Source of the DNA: Chitinophaga sp. MM2321
GTDB lineage: Bacteria; Bacteroidota; Bacteroidia; Chitinophagales; Chitinophagaceae
Reading direction: 5' to 3'
NCBI RefSeq assembly: GCF_964033635.1
Contig: NZ_OZ035533.1
Coordinates: 4,898,001-4,962,000, forward strand
Length of the DNA stretch: 64,000 nt
Under the pieces are notes generated by a model. The model was not told where the DNA came from. It saw only the letters and a list, made by a program, of their open reading frames with translations, and searched no databases. The position numbers and the translations under genes are program-made. Positions 8,259-18,700 of the stretch are shown piece by piece (position 1 is the first letter of the stretch; each line of letters opens with the position of its first letter).

Positions 8259-9863
8259 ATGCAAAAGAAAGCTATTATCATTGGCGCGGGCCCCGCCGGT
8301 CTGACTGCTGCCTATGAGTTACTCCAACGCACAGATGTTATCCCAATCATCCTGGAAAAAAGTACAGATATCGGCGGTATCTCCAAAACAGTTAACTACA
8401 AAGGTAACCGCATCGACATCGGCGGACACCGCTTCTTCTCCAAATCAGACCGCGTTATGGACTGGTGGATGAATATGATGCCACTCGATAAAGAAGCCGC
8501 TGAAATATTTACGATCAGCTATCAGAAAAAAACCAGGGAAGTAAAATCATCACGTACCAATCATACCAACACAGACACACTGGTAGCTCCCAGCCCCGAT
8601 CTTGTCATGCTGGTAAGAAAACGACTGTCGCGCATCTACTTCCTGCATCAATTTTTTACCTATCCTATTCAACTATCTTTTGATACCCTGCGAAAACTCG
8701 GTATACCCACCACCGTTAGTATCATGGTATCATATTTAAAAGCGCAACTGTTTCCACGAAAAGAGGAAAAAACGCTGGAAGACTTCATGGTAAACCATTT
8801 TGGGAAAACACTGTATAACCTCTTCTTCAAAGACTATACAGAAAAAGTATGGGGCGTTTCCTGTAAAGAAATTTCTGCTGAATGGGGCGCGCAACGCATC
8901 AAAGGCATCTCTATCGGTAAAGCTATTGTGCACGCCGCCAGATCTGCCTGGGAAGCCGGTAAACCAAAAGATCTCAAACAAAAAAATGTAGAAACCAGCC
9001 TGATTGAACAATTCCTGTATCCCAAACACGGGCCCGGCCAGTTATGGGAAGAAGTAGCACACCAGGTTACCGCCCGCGGCGCTACCATCCTGATGCAACA
9101 TGATGTAAAGAAAATATTTACAGCCGGCCATCTCATTACCGGCATAGAAGCGGTAGACCGCGCCACCGGGGAGGTTTCCCTGCTGGAAGGAGATTATTTC
9201 TTTTCTACTATGCCCGTACAGGAATTGATTGCCGGTCTGCAAGCAGATGTCCCTCCCGATGTCCGGGAAATAGCCGCCGGCCTGCAATACCGGGATTTTA
9301 TCACCATCGGTATCTTACTAAAAAATCTCAGCTGGCAGGATAACAAAACAGGTACACATCAACCACTGGCACTAAAAGATACCTGGATCTATATACAGGA
9401 AAAAGACGTGAAAGTAGGCAGGTTACAACTGTTCAACAACTGGAGTCCCTTCATGGTAAAAGACCCCACCACCACCTGGGTAGGTATGGAGTACTTCTGC
9501 AATAAAGGCGATGATTTCTGGGAACTCACAGATGAAGCAATCCGGCAAAATGCTATACATGAACTCTGTAAAATCGGCCTCGCAAGACAGGAAGACGTAC
9601 TCGATGCAACTGTACTCAGAATGGAAAAAACATACCCCGCCTACTTCGGCACCTACAGCCGTTTTGATGAAGTACGAAACTATATAGACACCTTTGAAAA
9701 CATGTTCCTCGTAGGCCGCAACGGCATGCATAAATACAACAACTCAGACCACTCCATGCTCACCGCCATGGTAGCCGTAGATAATATCAGCGAAGGCATT
9801 ACTACCAAAACAAATATCTGGTCTATCAATACAGAGCAGGAATATCATGAAGAAAAAAAATGA
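8259..9863 (+). CDS. FAD-dependent oxidoreductase of the UDP-galactopyranose mutase/amine oxidase type
   Basis: Cytoplasmic flavoprotein of 534 residues from the Met at 8259, directly followed by the dinucleotide-binding motif [16 protein letters not shown]. An upstream in-frame Met at 8187 would place 24 unrelated residues before it and is unlikely. A second flavin-contacting segment is seen near residue 45 ([16 protein letters not shown]), and the C-terminal part carries the [17 protein letters not shown] segment that closes the FAD site. Such proteins are annotated as NAD(P)/FAD-dependent oxidoreductases and are often found with cell-surface sugar genes, though no glycosyltransferase is adjacent here. 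The real substrate is open. Confidence 0.88.
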   Translation: MQKKAIIIGAGPAGLTAAYELLQRTDVIPIILEKSTDIGGISKTVNYKGNRIDIGGHRFFSKSDRVMDWWMNMMPLDKEAAEIFTISYQKKTREVKSSRTNHTNTDTLVAPSPDLVMLVRKRLSRIYFLHQFFTYPIQLSFDTLRKLGIPTTVSIMVSYLKAQLFPRKEEKTLEDFMVNHFGKTLYNLFFKDYTEKVWGVSCKEISAEWGAQRIKGISIGKAIVHAARSAWEAGKPKDLKQKNVETSLIEQFLYPKHGPGQLWEEVAHQVTARGATILMQHDVKKIFTAGHLITGIEAVDRATGEVSLLEGDYFFSTMPVQELIAGLQADVPPDVREIAAGLQYRDFITIGILLKNLSWQDNKTGTHQPLALKDTWIYIQEKDVKVGRLQLFNNWSPFMVKDPTTTWVGMEYFCNKGDDFWELTDEAIRQNAIHELCKIGLARQEDVLDATVLRMEKTYPAYFGTYSRFDEVRNYIDTFENMFLVGRNGMHKYNNSDHSMLTAMVAVDNISEGITTKTNIWSINTEQEYHEEKK

Positions 9864-9893
9864 AAAAAGGGAAAGAACCCTCTTTCCCTTTTT
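9864..9893. terminator. Bidirectional terminator between converging genes
   Basis: A 13-bp perfect stem (AAAAAGGGAAAGA 9864-9876 with its complement 9881-9893) and an ACCC loop fill the gap between the FAD oxidoreductase and gap. A-rich and T-rich flanks allow it to work in both directions. Confidence 0.85.
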
Positions 9894-10874
9894 CTAAAGT
9901 CTTGTTGCCAGCTCAGCTATCCTGTTTGAGATACCTACTTCGTTATCATACCACGCCACTACTTTAACCAGGTTGCCTATCACACGGGTCAAGGTGCCAT
10001 CCATGATAGCAGAATGCGTGTTACCAATAATATCTGTGGATACAAACTGCTCTTCTGTGTATTCAAGCACACCTTTCAAAGAGCCGGCTGCATGTTGTTT
10101 AAAAAGATCATTGATTGCTGCGGCGGATACCGTTTTTTTCAGGTTCAATGACAGCTCTGCAATAGAACCATCTATCACCGGTACGCGGTAAGAAAATCCG
10201 TCGAGCTTTCCTTTTAATGCAGGCAATACAGCGCCTATGGCTTTTGCTGCACCGGTAGTAGTAGGGATGATGGATTGTGTGGCGGCACGTGCCCGTCTGA
10301 AGTCTTTGTGCGGACCGTCCTGCAAAAGCTGATCCATGGTGAAAGCATGGATGGTACTCATAAATCCTGATTCAATACCGTATTCTTTGTCGAGCAGGTA
10401 AAGCAGGGGAGCAATACAATTGGTGGTACAGGATGCTGTAGAAAGAATTTCATCATCCGGTGCAATAATATCTTCGTTAACGCCTGCTACCACCGTTTTT
10501 ACATCGCCTGTAGCGGGTGCGGTGATCAGTACTTTTTTTGCGCCTGCCTGGATATGTGCTTGCGCCAGTTCACGTTGTGTAAAACGACCAGTAGATTCTA
10601 CCACTACATCAACACCCAGTTTTTTCCAGGGCAGATTGGCGGGATCTCTTTCACTTACCAGTAATATATCTTTGCCGTTCACCTGGATATATTGCCCGTT
10701 GTGTGTGACTGTTCCGGGAAATTTACCATGAGAGCTATCGTATTTCAACAGGTGGGTGAGTATGTCAATACCCATCAGGTCATTAATGGCTACCACTTCC
10801 ACTCCTTTCTTGTCCTGGAGTGCTCTCAGTGTCATTCTGCCTATGCGTCCGAATCCGTTTATGGCTATTTTCAT
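9894..10874 (-). CDS. gap: Glyceraldehyde-3-phosphate dehydrogenase, type I
   Basis: Glycolytic and gluconeogenic enzyme that oxidises glyceraldehyde 3-phosphate with NAD and phosphate to 1,3-bisphosphoglycerate. The NAD-binding motif INGFGRIGR is at residues 5-13. The catalytic Cys149 lies in the signature STASCTTNC and its partner His176 in STIHAFT. The length of 326 residues is slightly short of the usual 330-335. It is a single-gene unit converging on the upstream oxidoreductase. The sequence is divergent from the most conserved bacterial gap genes, so it may be a second paralogue of the genome. Confidence 0.95.
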   Translation of the reverse strand: MKIAINGFGRIGRMTLRALQDKKGVEVVAINDLMGIDILTHLLKYDSSHGKFPGTVTHNGQYIQVNGKDILLVSERDPANLPWKKLGVDVVVESTGRFTQRELAQAHIQAGAKKVLITAPATGDVKTVVAGVNEDIIAPDDEILSTASCTTNCIAPLLYLLDKEYGIESGFMSTIHAFTMDQLLQDGPHKDFRRARAATQSIIPTTTGAAKAIGAVLPALKGKLDGFSYRVPVIDGSIAELSLNLKKTVSAAAINDLFKQHAAGSLKGVLEYTEEQFVSTDIIGNTHSAIMDGTLTRVIGNLVKVVAWYDNEVGISNRIAELATRL

Positions 10875-10955
10875 CGCTTTAATAATTTAGTTACGATACA
10901 AAAATAACACATGGAAAACCTGTCTCAAATGACTAAAAACATACAATTTCTGCCA

Positions 10956-11969
10956 TCAGATTACAGGTACTGCTGCAAGGGAAGTCCGGAAGGTCCGGCG
11001 ATAATCGCTGGGAGATATCATGAGGTGACGAAGGAATACACGCCGCATGGATACGGTCCCACCAAGTCCGCATTTTTCTGCAATCTGCTCCATACTCAAA
11101 TCTGTTTCTTCCAGGTATTTTCTGGCAATTTCCACGCGGAGCTTCTCCACAAATTTTGCAGGGGTAAGACCACTTTCTTTCAGGAAAACGCGGGCAAAAT
11201 TCCGCGGGCTCATGTTCATGTGTATCGCCAGTTGTTCTACGCTGAGATCCTGATCCAGGTGAGCTGTCATCCAGGGCCGCAGTTTGCCCGCAACGGTATT
11301 GGTCAGACTGTGTTCATCCAGCAGTACGCCGAACTGTGACTGATATCCCGGCCGTTTCAGGTAGAAAACCAGTTTGCGCGCAACTTTCACTGCCACTTCG
11401 CGTCCATAATCTTCTTCTACCAATGCCAGCGCCAGGTCTATTCCCGAAGAAACGCCACCGGAAGTGTATACGTTGCCGTCGCGGATAAAAAAGGGATTGG
11501 TGTCTACCTTCACCTGCGGATGAGTATCCTGGAAGTCCTGGCTAAACTCCCAATGCGTGGTAGCCCGCTTACCATCCAGGATACCCGCCCGCGCCAGCGC
11601 ATAGGCGCCTATACAAACAGACCCGACACGATGCATCCGGGGATACATTTCACGCAGCCACTTATAAAATCCCTGGTGGGTGTTGTTCAGGAACTCGGTG
11701 CCCAAACCCGCTATCAGCAAGGTGTCTATTGGCCGGTCTATTTCAGTAACGCGCAAGGGACACAGTAGTTCCACACTGCTTTGCGTGATCACTTTTTTTG
11801 TGGCATCGGGAGCGGCAAGCAGAATTTCATACCCGCCCGCATGCAGCGAAGGATCGCTTCCCAGCACTTTATTTGCTATCGTAAATACATCACAAGGCCC
11901 TGCAATATCCAACAGCAACGTTCCCTGCATAGGTACCACTACGATCAGTTTTTTACTTGTATGCAACAT
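10956..11969 (-). CDS. GlxA-family transcriptional regulator (DJ-1/PfpI + AraC HTH)
   Basis: A 337-residue regulator with an N-terminal DJ-1/PfpI-like domain (about 5-190) and a C-terminal AraC-type double helix-turn-helix (about 225-330). The nucleophile-elbow-like segment VGSVCIGAYALA contains Cys119. The DNA-binding part shows NMSPRNFARVFLKESGLTPAKF and a second helix pair ending in SPSDYRRTFR. It lies 81 bases upstream of gap on the same strand, but the two functions are not obviously linked. Family members respond to small nitrogen compounds or reactive metabolites; the ligand here is unknown. Confidence 0.93.
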   Translation of the reverse strand: MLHTSKKLIVVVPMQGTLLLDIAGPCDVFTIANKVLGSDPSLHAGGYEILLAAPDATKKVITQSSVELLCPLRVTEIDRPIDTLLIAGLGTEFLNNTHQGFYKWLREMYPRMHRVGSVCIGAYALARAGILDGKRATTHWEFSQDFQDTHPQVKVDTNPFFIRDGNVYTSGGVSSGIDLALALVEEDYGREVAVKVARKLVFYLKRPGYQSQFGVLLDEHSLTNTVAGKLRPWMTAHLDQDLSVEQLAIHMNMSPRNFARVFLKESGLTPAKFVEKLRVEIARKYLEETDLSMEQIAEKCGLGGTVSMRRVFLRHLMISPSDYRRTFRTSLAAVPVI

Positions 11970-12082
11970 TGTTTCTCCGTTAAGATCAGGGTTTTCAATG
12001 CCCCGTCTGCCCTGTTAAAGTAAGAAAATGCGATTACTTTTTATGCCATTCCTCCGGATATTACCCTGACATAAACAAAAAT

Positions 12083-12125
12083 AAGGGGAAGAAGCAGCAG
12101 CTTTCCTGCTGGTCTTCTTCCCCTT
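12083..12125 (-). terminator. Intrinsic terminator of the cyanophycinase operon
   Basis: A long stem (AAGGGGAAGAAGCAGCAG with a near-complete complement, one mismatch/bulge) and loop CTTTC lies about 90 bases past the isoaspartyl peptidase stop. It is followed on the minus strand by a T-rich stretch. Confidence 0.8.
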
Positions 12126-12217
12126 CTGAGCATAGTTATGACAAAACAAAAAGGAAGGGATTCAATAAATATTTATCATCAAAAAATATTCATCTCCCTT
12201 ATTATTTATTTCAAAAA

Positions 12218-13258
12218 TTAATTTTTGTAGATGTGTACTTCAATTTTACCATCTTTTGTAACAGCACCCCGGTACATCCCCTCTGTGTTGAAAGACATCG
12301 TCATATGTCCGTTCCTGTCCAATGCAATGAGGCCGCCATCGCCGCCCATATCGCCTACTTTCTTAATTACAGTATTACCGGCAGCCTGAACAGACAGTCC
12401 TTTATACTCCATCAATGCAGACAAATCATAAGCCACTACATTGCGGATATAAAACTCTCCCCAACCTGTGCAGGAAATGGCCGCCGTTTTATTGTTGGCA
12501 TAAGTGCCCGCACCAATAATCGGTGAGTCGCCGATACGTCCGTATTTTTTGTTGGTCATACCACCGGTAGAAGTAGCCGCTGCCAGGTTCCCTTGCTTAT
12601 CCAGCGCCACGGCGCCTACGGTACCGAATTTATAATCGTGGTTAATGATGCCCAGTTTTTCGGGTTTCGTATAGGCGTGTGCTTTAGCTGCTGCTACGGA
12701 GTCATCCCACAATACTTTTTGCAGGTCATCCCAGCGTGACTGTGTTCTGAAATAAGAAGGATCCACTATTTCCAGTCCTGCTTCCTTGGCAAATTTTTCT
12801 GCACCAGGACCCACCATCATCACATGTTCAGATTTTTCCATCACCGCCCTGGCGGCACTAACAGGATGACGCACGGTTGTAACACCCGCCACTGCGCCTG
12901 CTGCACGGGTTTTACCATTCATGATAGCAGCATCCAGTTCATTCCGCCCGTCATGTGTAAACACCGCGCCTTTACCAGCGTTGAACAGTGAGTCATCTTC
13001 CAGCACCCGCACCGTAGCTTCTACCGCATCCAGACTACTACCACCGGATTGTAATACCTTATAACCCGTTTCCAGCGCCTTTTTCAGAGAGGCTGTATAA
13101 GCTGCCTCTTTTTCAGGCGTCATATTCTTTTTCAGAATGGTACCTGCACCTCCGTGGATCACCAGCACATAAGATGAAGCGCCCTTTTGCGCTGCCACCG
13201 GCTGCCATAACTGTATCAAACAAATAAAGAAGAAAACATAACAAAACCGTCCTTTCAT
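12218..13258 (-). CDS. Isoaspartyl peptidase / L-asparaginase, Ntn-hydrolase
   Basis: Secreted plant-type asparaginase that cleaves beta-aspartyl dipeptides and asparagine. The 346-residue precursor has a signal peptide (about 1-23, ending in VAAQ). The family signature LFNAGKGAVFT.DG..ELDAAIM is complete at about 91-113. The autocleavage site is Gly212-Thr213 in FGTVGAVALD, with Thr213 the future N-terminal nucleophile. The substrate-binding GGMTNK and GRIGDSPIIGAGTYA follow. It is 24 bases downstream of the cyanophycinase gene. Cyanophycinase releases beta-Asp-Arg dipeptides and this enzyme family splits them, so the pair makes a full breakdown path. Confidence 0.95.
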   Translation of the reverse strand: MKGRFCYVFFFICLIQLWQPVAAQKGASSYVLVIHGGAGTILKKNMTPEKEAAYTASLKKALETGYKVLQSGGSSLDAVEATVRVLEDDSLFNAGKGAVFTHDGRNELDAAIMNGKTRAAGAVAGVTTVRHPVSAARAVMEKSEHVMMVGPGAEKFAKEAGLEIVDPSYFRTQSRWDDLQKVLWDDSVAAAKAHAYTKPEKLGIINHDYKFGTVGAVALDKQGNLAAATSTGGMTNKKYGRIGDSPIIGAGTYANNKTAAISCTGWGEFYIRNVVAYDLSALMEYKGLSVQAAGNTVIKKVGDMGGDGGLIALDRNGHMTMSFNTEGMYRGAVTKDGKIEVHIYKN

Positions 13259-13282
13259 ATACCCGCTTATTTTGTTGAATGA

Positions 13283-14320
13283 TTAAATTACTTTCCGCTT
13301 CAGCTGACCATCTTCTACCCACCACCAATACCAGGTGCCGCCGCTCGCTTTCGCAGGATCAAAATCGGCTACCTGGAAACTACCGTTGCCGGTAGCTGTT
13401 GCCGGCACCTCATACACTCTCAGCGCCTCGCCATTATCCTTCCACTGCAATGGCTGGTCCTTCACACAAAGCTCCGGCTTTTTCAATGAATCCGTACTGA
13501 TGAAATAAGCTTTGCTCACACCAAAAACTTTTGCAGCTCCCTGCTCATCAATACATACCGCTGTTTTTTCATCAACCGCAATGCCTTTGGGAAAGATGTT
13601 CCAGTCTTTTATAATCCTGCTCATAAAAGTAACGTGTCTGCCCTCCCGTTTACGGGCTACATAATGCTGATCGCTGATCACATTTTGCAGATAAGGCGCC
13701 TCCAGGAAATCGTTGTTATACAAGGTTACCAGCGAATCATAAGGATTGGCCAGCACGGAATCTGATACCGCGCTACCGCCTTCCCCGCTGTAATACATGC
13801 CGCTCAGGATAGCGCAACCGGCGCTGGTACCACCTACCGGCGCCTTCTTTTCCTGCAACAGGTAATTAATAGCTGCATTCACTTTTGTACCTCTCCACTG
13901 CGCCATGTACCTGGATTGATCTCCACCGGCTATGAACAGCAATTCCGCATTGCGGATGATATTGGCCACCGTATCATTATTGGCCAGTTCGCGCGTAGTG
14001 ATGTTTAAAGTCTCTACAGAATTTACTTTACCAAGCGCGTTGAAATCTTCATTATAACCGGCGCTGTTGGATGCCGTCAATATCACCACATCACCGCCGC
14101 CACTGCGTTCCAGCATCCACTGGAAAGCGCCGTTTACGTTGCCGCCGCCGCCAATCAGTGCCACACCGCCTTTCACGGGTGTTTCCACATCCGCCGTGTC
14201 ACCTATAATACCGATTGAAGCAGGACGATGTGTATTCACCTGTGCTTCACCATTATTACAACCCATAGAACATATAGCCGTTGCCGTTATCAACAGGCAT
14301 CCTGCATAAATACTTTTCAT
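13283..14320 (-). CDS. Cyanophycinase-type lipoprotein, peptidase family S51
   Basis: Serine peptidase predicted to hydrolyse cyanophycin (multi-L-arginyl-poly-L-aspartate) to beta-Asp-Arg dipeptides. Residues 1-21 form a lipoprotein signal with the lipobox Cys at 21, so it is anchored on the cell envelope. The GGG loop at 57-60, AGGDQSRY at 131-138 and the catalytic nucleophile Ser166 in GGTSAGCA fit the S51 family. The length of 345 residues exceeds the cytoplasmic cyanobacterial enzyme (about 270) because of the signal peptide and a C-terminal extension. It lies 31 bases after the SusD gene. Other extracellular S51 members act on related dipeptides, so the substrate should be tested. Confidence 0.92.
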   Translation of the reverse strand: MKSIYAGCLLITATAICSMGCNNGEAQVNTHRPASIGIIGDTADVETPVKGGVALIGGGGNVNGAFQWMLERSGGGDVVILTASNSAGYNEDFNALGKVNSVETLNITTRELANNDTVANIIRNAELLFIAGGDQSRYMAQWRGTKVNAAINYLLQEKKAPVGGTSAGCAILSGMYYSGEGGSAVSDSVLANPYDSLVTLYNNDFLEAPYLQNVISDQHYVARKREGRHVTFMSRIIKDWNIFPKGIAVDEKTAVCIDEQGAAKVFGVSKAYFISTDSLKKPELCVKDQPLQWKDNGEALRVYEVPATATGNGSFQVADFDPAKASGGTWYWWWVEDGQLKRKVI

Positions 14321-14351
14321 CTGAAAAAAATTAGGTTAAAATTTGCTGGTT

Positions 14352-15749
14352 TCAATACCCCGGATTTTGTTTCATATTCTTGTTGGCCTTTGTTTCCGCA
14401 TCAGGGATAGGGAAAACATATCCTTTGTCGCCGGGCTTTAACAGTACAGCGCCCAGTGCGTTGATAGCGTCTGCCGTTTCCCGTGTCACTGACATCCCTC
14501 TTCTCCGCAGATCAAACAGGCGATGCCCTTCAAATGCCAGCTCTTTAAAACGCTCTGTATAAAGCGCCGTTATCAGTGCATCTTTATTGGCAAATGATTG
14601 CGAAGTATATCCCTTGATCCGGGCGCTGCGCAAAGCATTCAGGTCGTCGGCACCATCAGGCACCTTGCTCTTTTCCGCTAACGCTTCTGCCCTGATGAGA
14701 TACATTTCACCCGTTCTGAAAAGTTTGATATCTGTGAGATTCGGGTTACCACTTGTACCGGCATATTTATTGACCAGGTACTGTGATTTACCGGCTCCTC
14801 TTGTATTGTCAAATCTTATGTAAGCAGCATAACGGACATCATTCGTTTTGTCGAATTGATTGATCAGTTCAAAAGAAGGTGCATACAGGACAATATTCCT
14901 GTTAAAATAAACATCGCCTATGGGTGTATTTCCTATTACCTGTTTCAGTTTCCAGATCACTTCTGCTTCTTCTGTATCTTTCCATATGTTTGGAAATTCC
15001 GTTGCTGATGCCAGTGGTAAAGCATTGATGGCTTCCGTAGCAAAGGTGATGGCATCATCCCATTGCTGGGTATATAATGCTACCCTTGCCTGTATAGCGG
15101 AAACGCCGGCCTTAGTGATACGGGTATTATCATCAAAAGAAGCAGGGATCAGTGTTTTAGCCTGTTGCAAGTCATTTCCTATTTTAGCTACCACCTCTCC
15201 AAAAGTATTCCTGGAAGGCTTACCGATAACGGAACTATCCATGTAGGGGATTCCCATAGCAGCGGGTTCATATGCTGATGCATAACTCTGCAGCAGTTCA
15301 AAATGACAATAGGCGCGCAATGCCAGCAACTCGCCGTGGTACTGGTTTTTCAATATTTCCTCATCCGGCTTGGTGGTAACCTGGTACAATGCGGCCAATA
15401 CGCGGTTTGCCCTGTCAATAGCCACATAGTTTTCACCAAAAGAAGCGGTGATGGTAGTACTGCTGGGATCTATCTGCCACCGGTAACTGGCGACACCGCC
15501 GCCGGTAACGTTTTCACTGGGCAGATTGCATTCGTCTGTTACCAGTGACACACTATAAATGGTATTGTTGGTCAATTCGCCATAAGCGCCCAACAGGCCG
15601 CCATTCAGGTCCTTCACTGTCCGGAACGCCTTGGAAGGATCGATAGTGTCTGTAGGTGTCAGATCCAGTTGCTTGTTACAGGCCAGGGTACATACAGACA
15701 GTAACAGCACCAGGTAGTTTCTTTTATGTTTAAAATATCGGATCATCAT
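14352..15749 (-). CDS. SusD/RagB-type outer membrane lipoprotein (peptide/cyanophycin locus)
   Basis: Surface-exposed nutrient-binding lipoprotein of 465 residues paired with the SusC gene 12 bases upstream. The lipobox is in LLSVCTLACNKQ. Family marks are the N-terminal helix with DPSKAFRTVKDLNGGLLGAYGEL, the helix ending in RAYCHFELLQSYA, and a C-terminal block with ERFKELAFEGHRLFDLRRRG and the ending FPIPDAETKANKNMKQNPGY. Because the operon continues with a cyanophycinase and an isoaspartyl peptidase, it probably captures peptide-like polymers rather than sugars. This is inferred from context only. Confidence 0.96.
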   Translation of the reverse strand: MMIRYFKHKRNYLVLLLSVCTLACNKQLDLTPTDTIDPSKAFRTVKDLNGGLLGAYGELTNNTIYSVSLVTDECNLPSENVTGGGVASYRWQIDPSSTTITASFGENYVAIDRANRVLAALYQVTTKPDEEILKNQYHGELLALRAYCHFELLQSYASAYEPAAMGIPYMDSSVIGKPSRNTFGEVVAKIGNDLQQAKTLIPASFDDNTRITKAGVSAIQARVALYTQQWDDAITFATEAINALPLASATEFPNIWKDTEEAEVIWKLKQVIGNTPIGDVYFNRNIVLYAPSFELINQFDKTNDVRYAAYIRFDNTRGAGKSQYLVNKYAGTSGNPNLTDIKLFRTGEMYLIRAEALAEKSKVPDGADDLNALRSARIKGYTSQSFANKDALITALYTERFKELAFEGHRLFDLRRRGMSVTRETADAINALGAVLLKPGDKGYVFPIPDAETKANKNMKQNPGY

Positions 15750-15761
15750 GATGTCAGTGAT

Positions 15762-18700
15762 TTAGAAATTAACATTCAGACCAACAGTATAAGTTCTGGC
15801 GGCAGGGTAATCGAACCGGCCATCACCATTGTTATTCTCCGGATCAAAACTCTTCCAGCTGGTCCAGGTGTACAGGTTTTGCGCCTGCACGAAAATCTGT
15901 ATCCCCTGTACGAATTTTAGCGAAGTCAATAATTCCTTCGGAAAATTATAGCCAAGGTTTACATTCCTCAAACGGAGATAGGAAGCATCCTGGATATCTT
16001 TGGAAGAGAATCCCCTGCTGGCGTCAAACTTAGGCAGGATCGCATTTTGACCAGGTGTCTTCCAGCGGTCGTACAACATCCGCACCGACTGATTACTGGT
16101 AGCAAAACTTGGGTTCTCATTGAAATAATCTTCGTTGAGATAACGCATTGTTTTATCTGCGAAAGTGAATAATGCGTTCAGATAAAAACCTTTCCAGTTG
16201 ACACCGGTATTAAATCCCCCGGTAAAAGGAGGAATGTAGGTGCCAAATTCTGCAACGCTTAATGCAGTTTCATTGTAGTCACTGGTGGTTTTTCCATCCC
16301 GGTCATAGTAAAGCGGATCACCTGTCTGTGGATCTACCCCTGCCCATTTGGGTGCATAATGCGAGCCATAAGGCAATCCAACCCGTACGATCTGCGTGCT
16401 GCCCTGCGTAATATCATCCGCGCCACCCAGGTCGGTGATCACGTTTTTATTATAGGCAAAATTGACACCTACGTTCCAGGTGATATTTCTGTTCTTCACT
16501 ACATCTACCTGCACATCCATTTCTATACCTCTGTTGCGCATAGAACCGGAATTGAGGAATAATGTTTCAAAGCCGGAAGTAATGGATAATGGCTGCTCTA
16601 TGAACAGGTTGCTGGTTATCTTATTATACACATCTGTTATGATTCTGATCCGGTTATTCCACATACCCAGGTCGAAACCGGCATTAAATTCTTTGGCATA
16701 TTCCCAATTATACATTGGATTACCGGGAGAAGTAGGAATGATAGCAGGATTACCGCCATACTGATTAGTTCCATAAGCCGCAAAGTAGGCAAATGGTCCT
16801 AGTGCACTGCTACTGAACGGGTTGGCACTGGTACCATAACTTACCCTGAAACGCAGGTCATCCACAAAACTTACATCTTTCAAAAAATTCTCTTTCTTGA
16901 TCTCCCAACCAAAACCGAATGAATAGAATCCATGCCACCGGTTATCAGCGGGTACGGTAGACGCACCATCATAACGATAGCTGGCGTTCAATGTATATTT
17001 TTCGTCAAAAGTATACCTGCCCACCGCCATGTAGGAAGCCAGGGCGCTTTTAAAACGTTGTCCTCCCAACAGCGGGCTGTAAGGAGATCCCGGTGTTATA
17101 CCGGCGGGTGTTGATGGTAAACGGCCATCTATATCATACCCGGTATAGTTGAATGCGCGGTAGCTATTTTTAGTAAATTCAAAATATCCGGACACTTCAA
17201 AATCGTGTTTCTCTGCTACTATTTTTGAGTAGGTTAATCCTGAAGTGGATACCAGTCCGAAGTTGCGGGATACTCCTTCACCAAAACTGCCTTTTTTCCC
17301 ATTAGATACCCTGGAACCTGCATAGGAATCGGGGTTGATATAACGTTCGGTGGTAGTTTCCCTGAAATCGAGTCCCAGCCTTGTTTTGGCCACCAGCCCC
17401 TTTGCGAGGATAAAGTTCAGCGAAGTACCGATCACACTTTTCAACTGGTTGTCCTTGCTGGTAGTATTCAACAATGCGTCCAGTGAATTACTACCTTCCC
17501 GCTGGTCATACACCGGGTAAATGTCATCATTACCGCTGGTCACCAGGGTGCCATCCGCAGCATAAGGATACTCATAAGGCAATGCATAATATACCGCAGC
17601 CAACGGATTATTCACGCTGCTGGATGCTTCTCGTTCAATAAAGGAAGATTGGGAATAACCCAGTCCTACATTGAGGTTGGCCGATAACCTGCCGGCGTTG
17701 AAGTCCAGGTTATTTTTCAGGCTGTATCTTTTTAAATCAGAGCGCCGGGCGATCCCCTGCTGATTAAAATAATTAACAGAACTGTAAAATCTTACATTTT
17801 CGTTACCTCCACTTACACTCAACTGATGTTCCTGGAACTGGCCTGTTTGTGTGAAGATCTTTTTCCAGTCGGTATTTGTGTTGCGCAGGCTATCCAGTAT
17901 GTGATCCGCTTCCTGTTGTTCGGCAGGTGTTTTACCGGCATAGTCCGGGTTCTTTTTAGAGAACACCCAGCCGGGACCGATGTCAGAACCGGTTTCCACG
18001 CCTATTTCTTCTTCAAATTGCAAACGCTGTGCGGCATTCATCATTTGAAATTTCGGGTTGGTCATGTTGGAAAAGCCGTATTGCGATTTGTATTCCACGG
18101 CTATCCTACCGGCTTTCCCCTTTTTAGTGGTGATCACGATCACCCCATTTGAACCCCGTGATCCATATAGTGCTTTGGCGGATGCATCTTTCAAAACAGT
18201 AACAGATGCAATATCAGCAGGGTTAATACCCTGGAAAGCATCTGCTTCAATAGGAATACCATCCATCACGTATAGCGGTCTGCTATTGCCGTTGATAGTA
18301 CCCACGCCCCGTATGGTTACGCTGGCGCTGGTGCCGGGCTGACCGGAGCCGGCAGACACCACCAGGCCAGGCACGCGGCCTTGTAATATCTGATCAAAAG
18401 TAGCCATCGGCACCTCATTGATCTTATCTCCACCAACTACACCGGAAGCGGTGGCAGATCTGCTGCGGGAATAATTCGTATAGCCGGTAACCGTTACTGC
18501 ATTCAGGGTTTTTATATCTTCCTGCATCGTCACATTTATCTCCCGTTTATCACCGATTTCAATCTGCTGACTGGTATATCCTACCAGTGAAAACTGGATA
18601 GCGGCTGCACCCTCCGGCGCCCGCAGGGTATAGGTACCATCTACATTGGTGAGTGTACCGGCGGTAGTACCGGTAGCCCGCACAGTTACACCCGGCAACG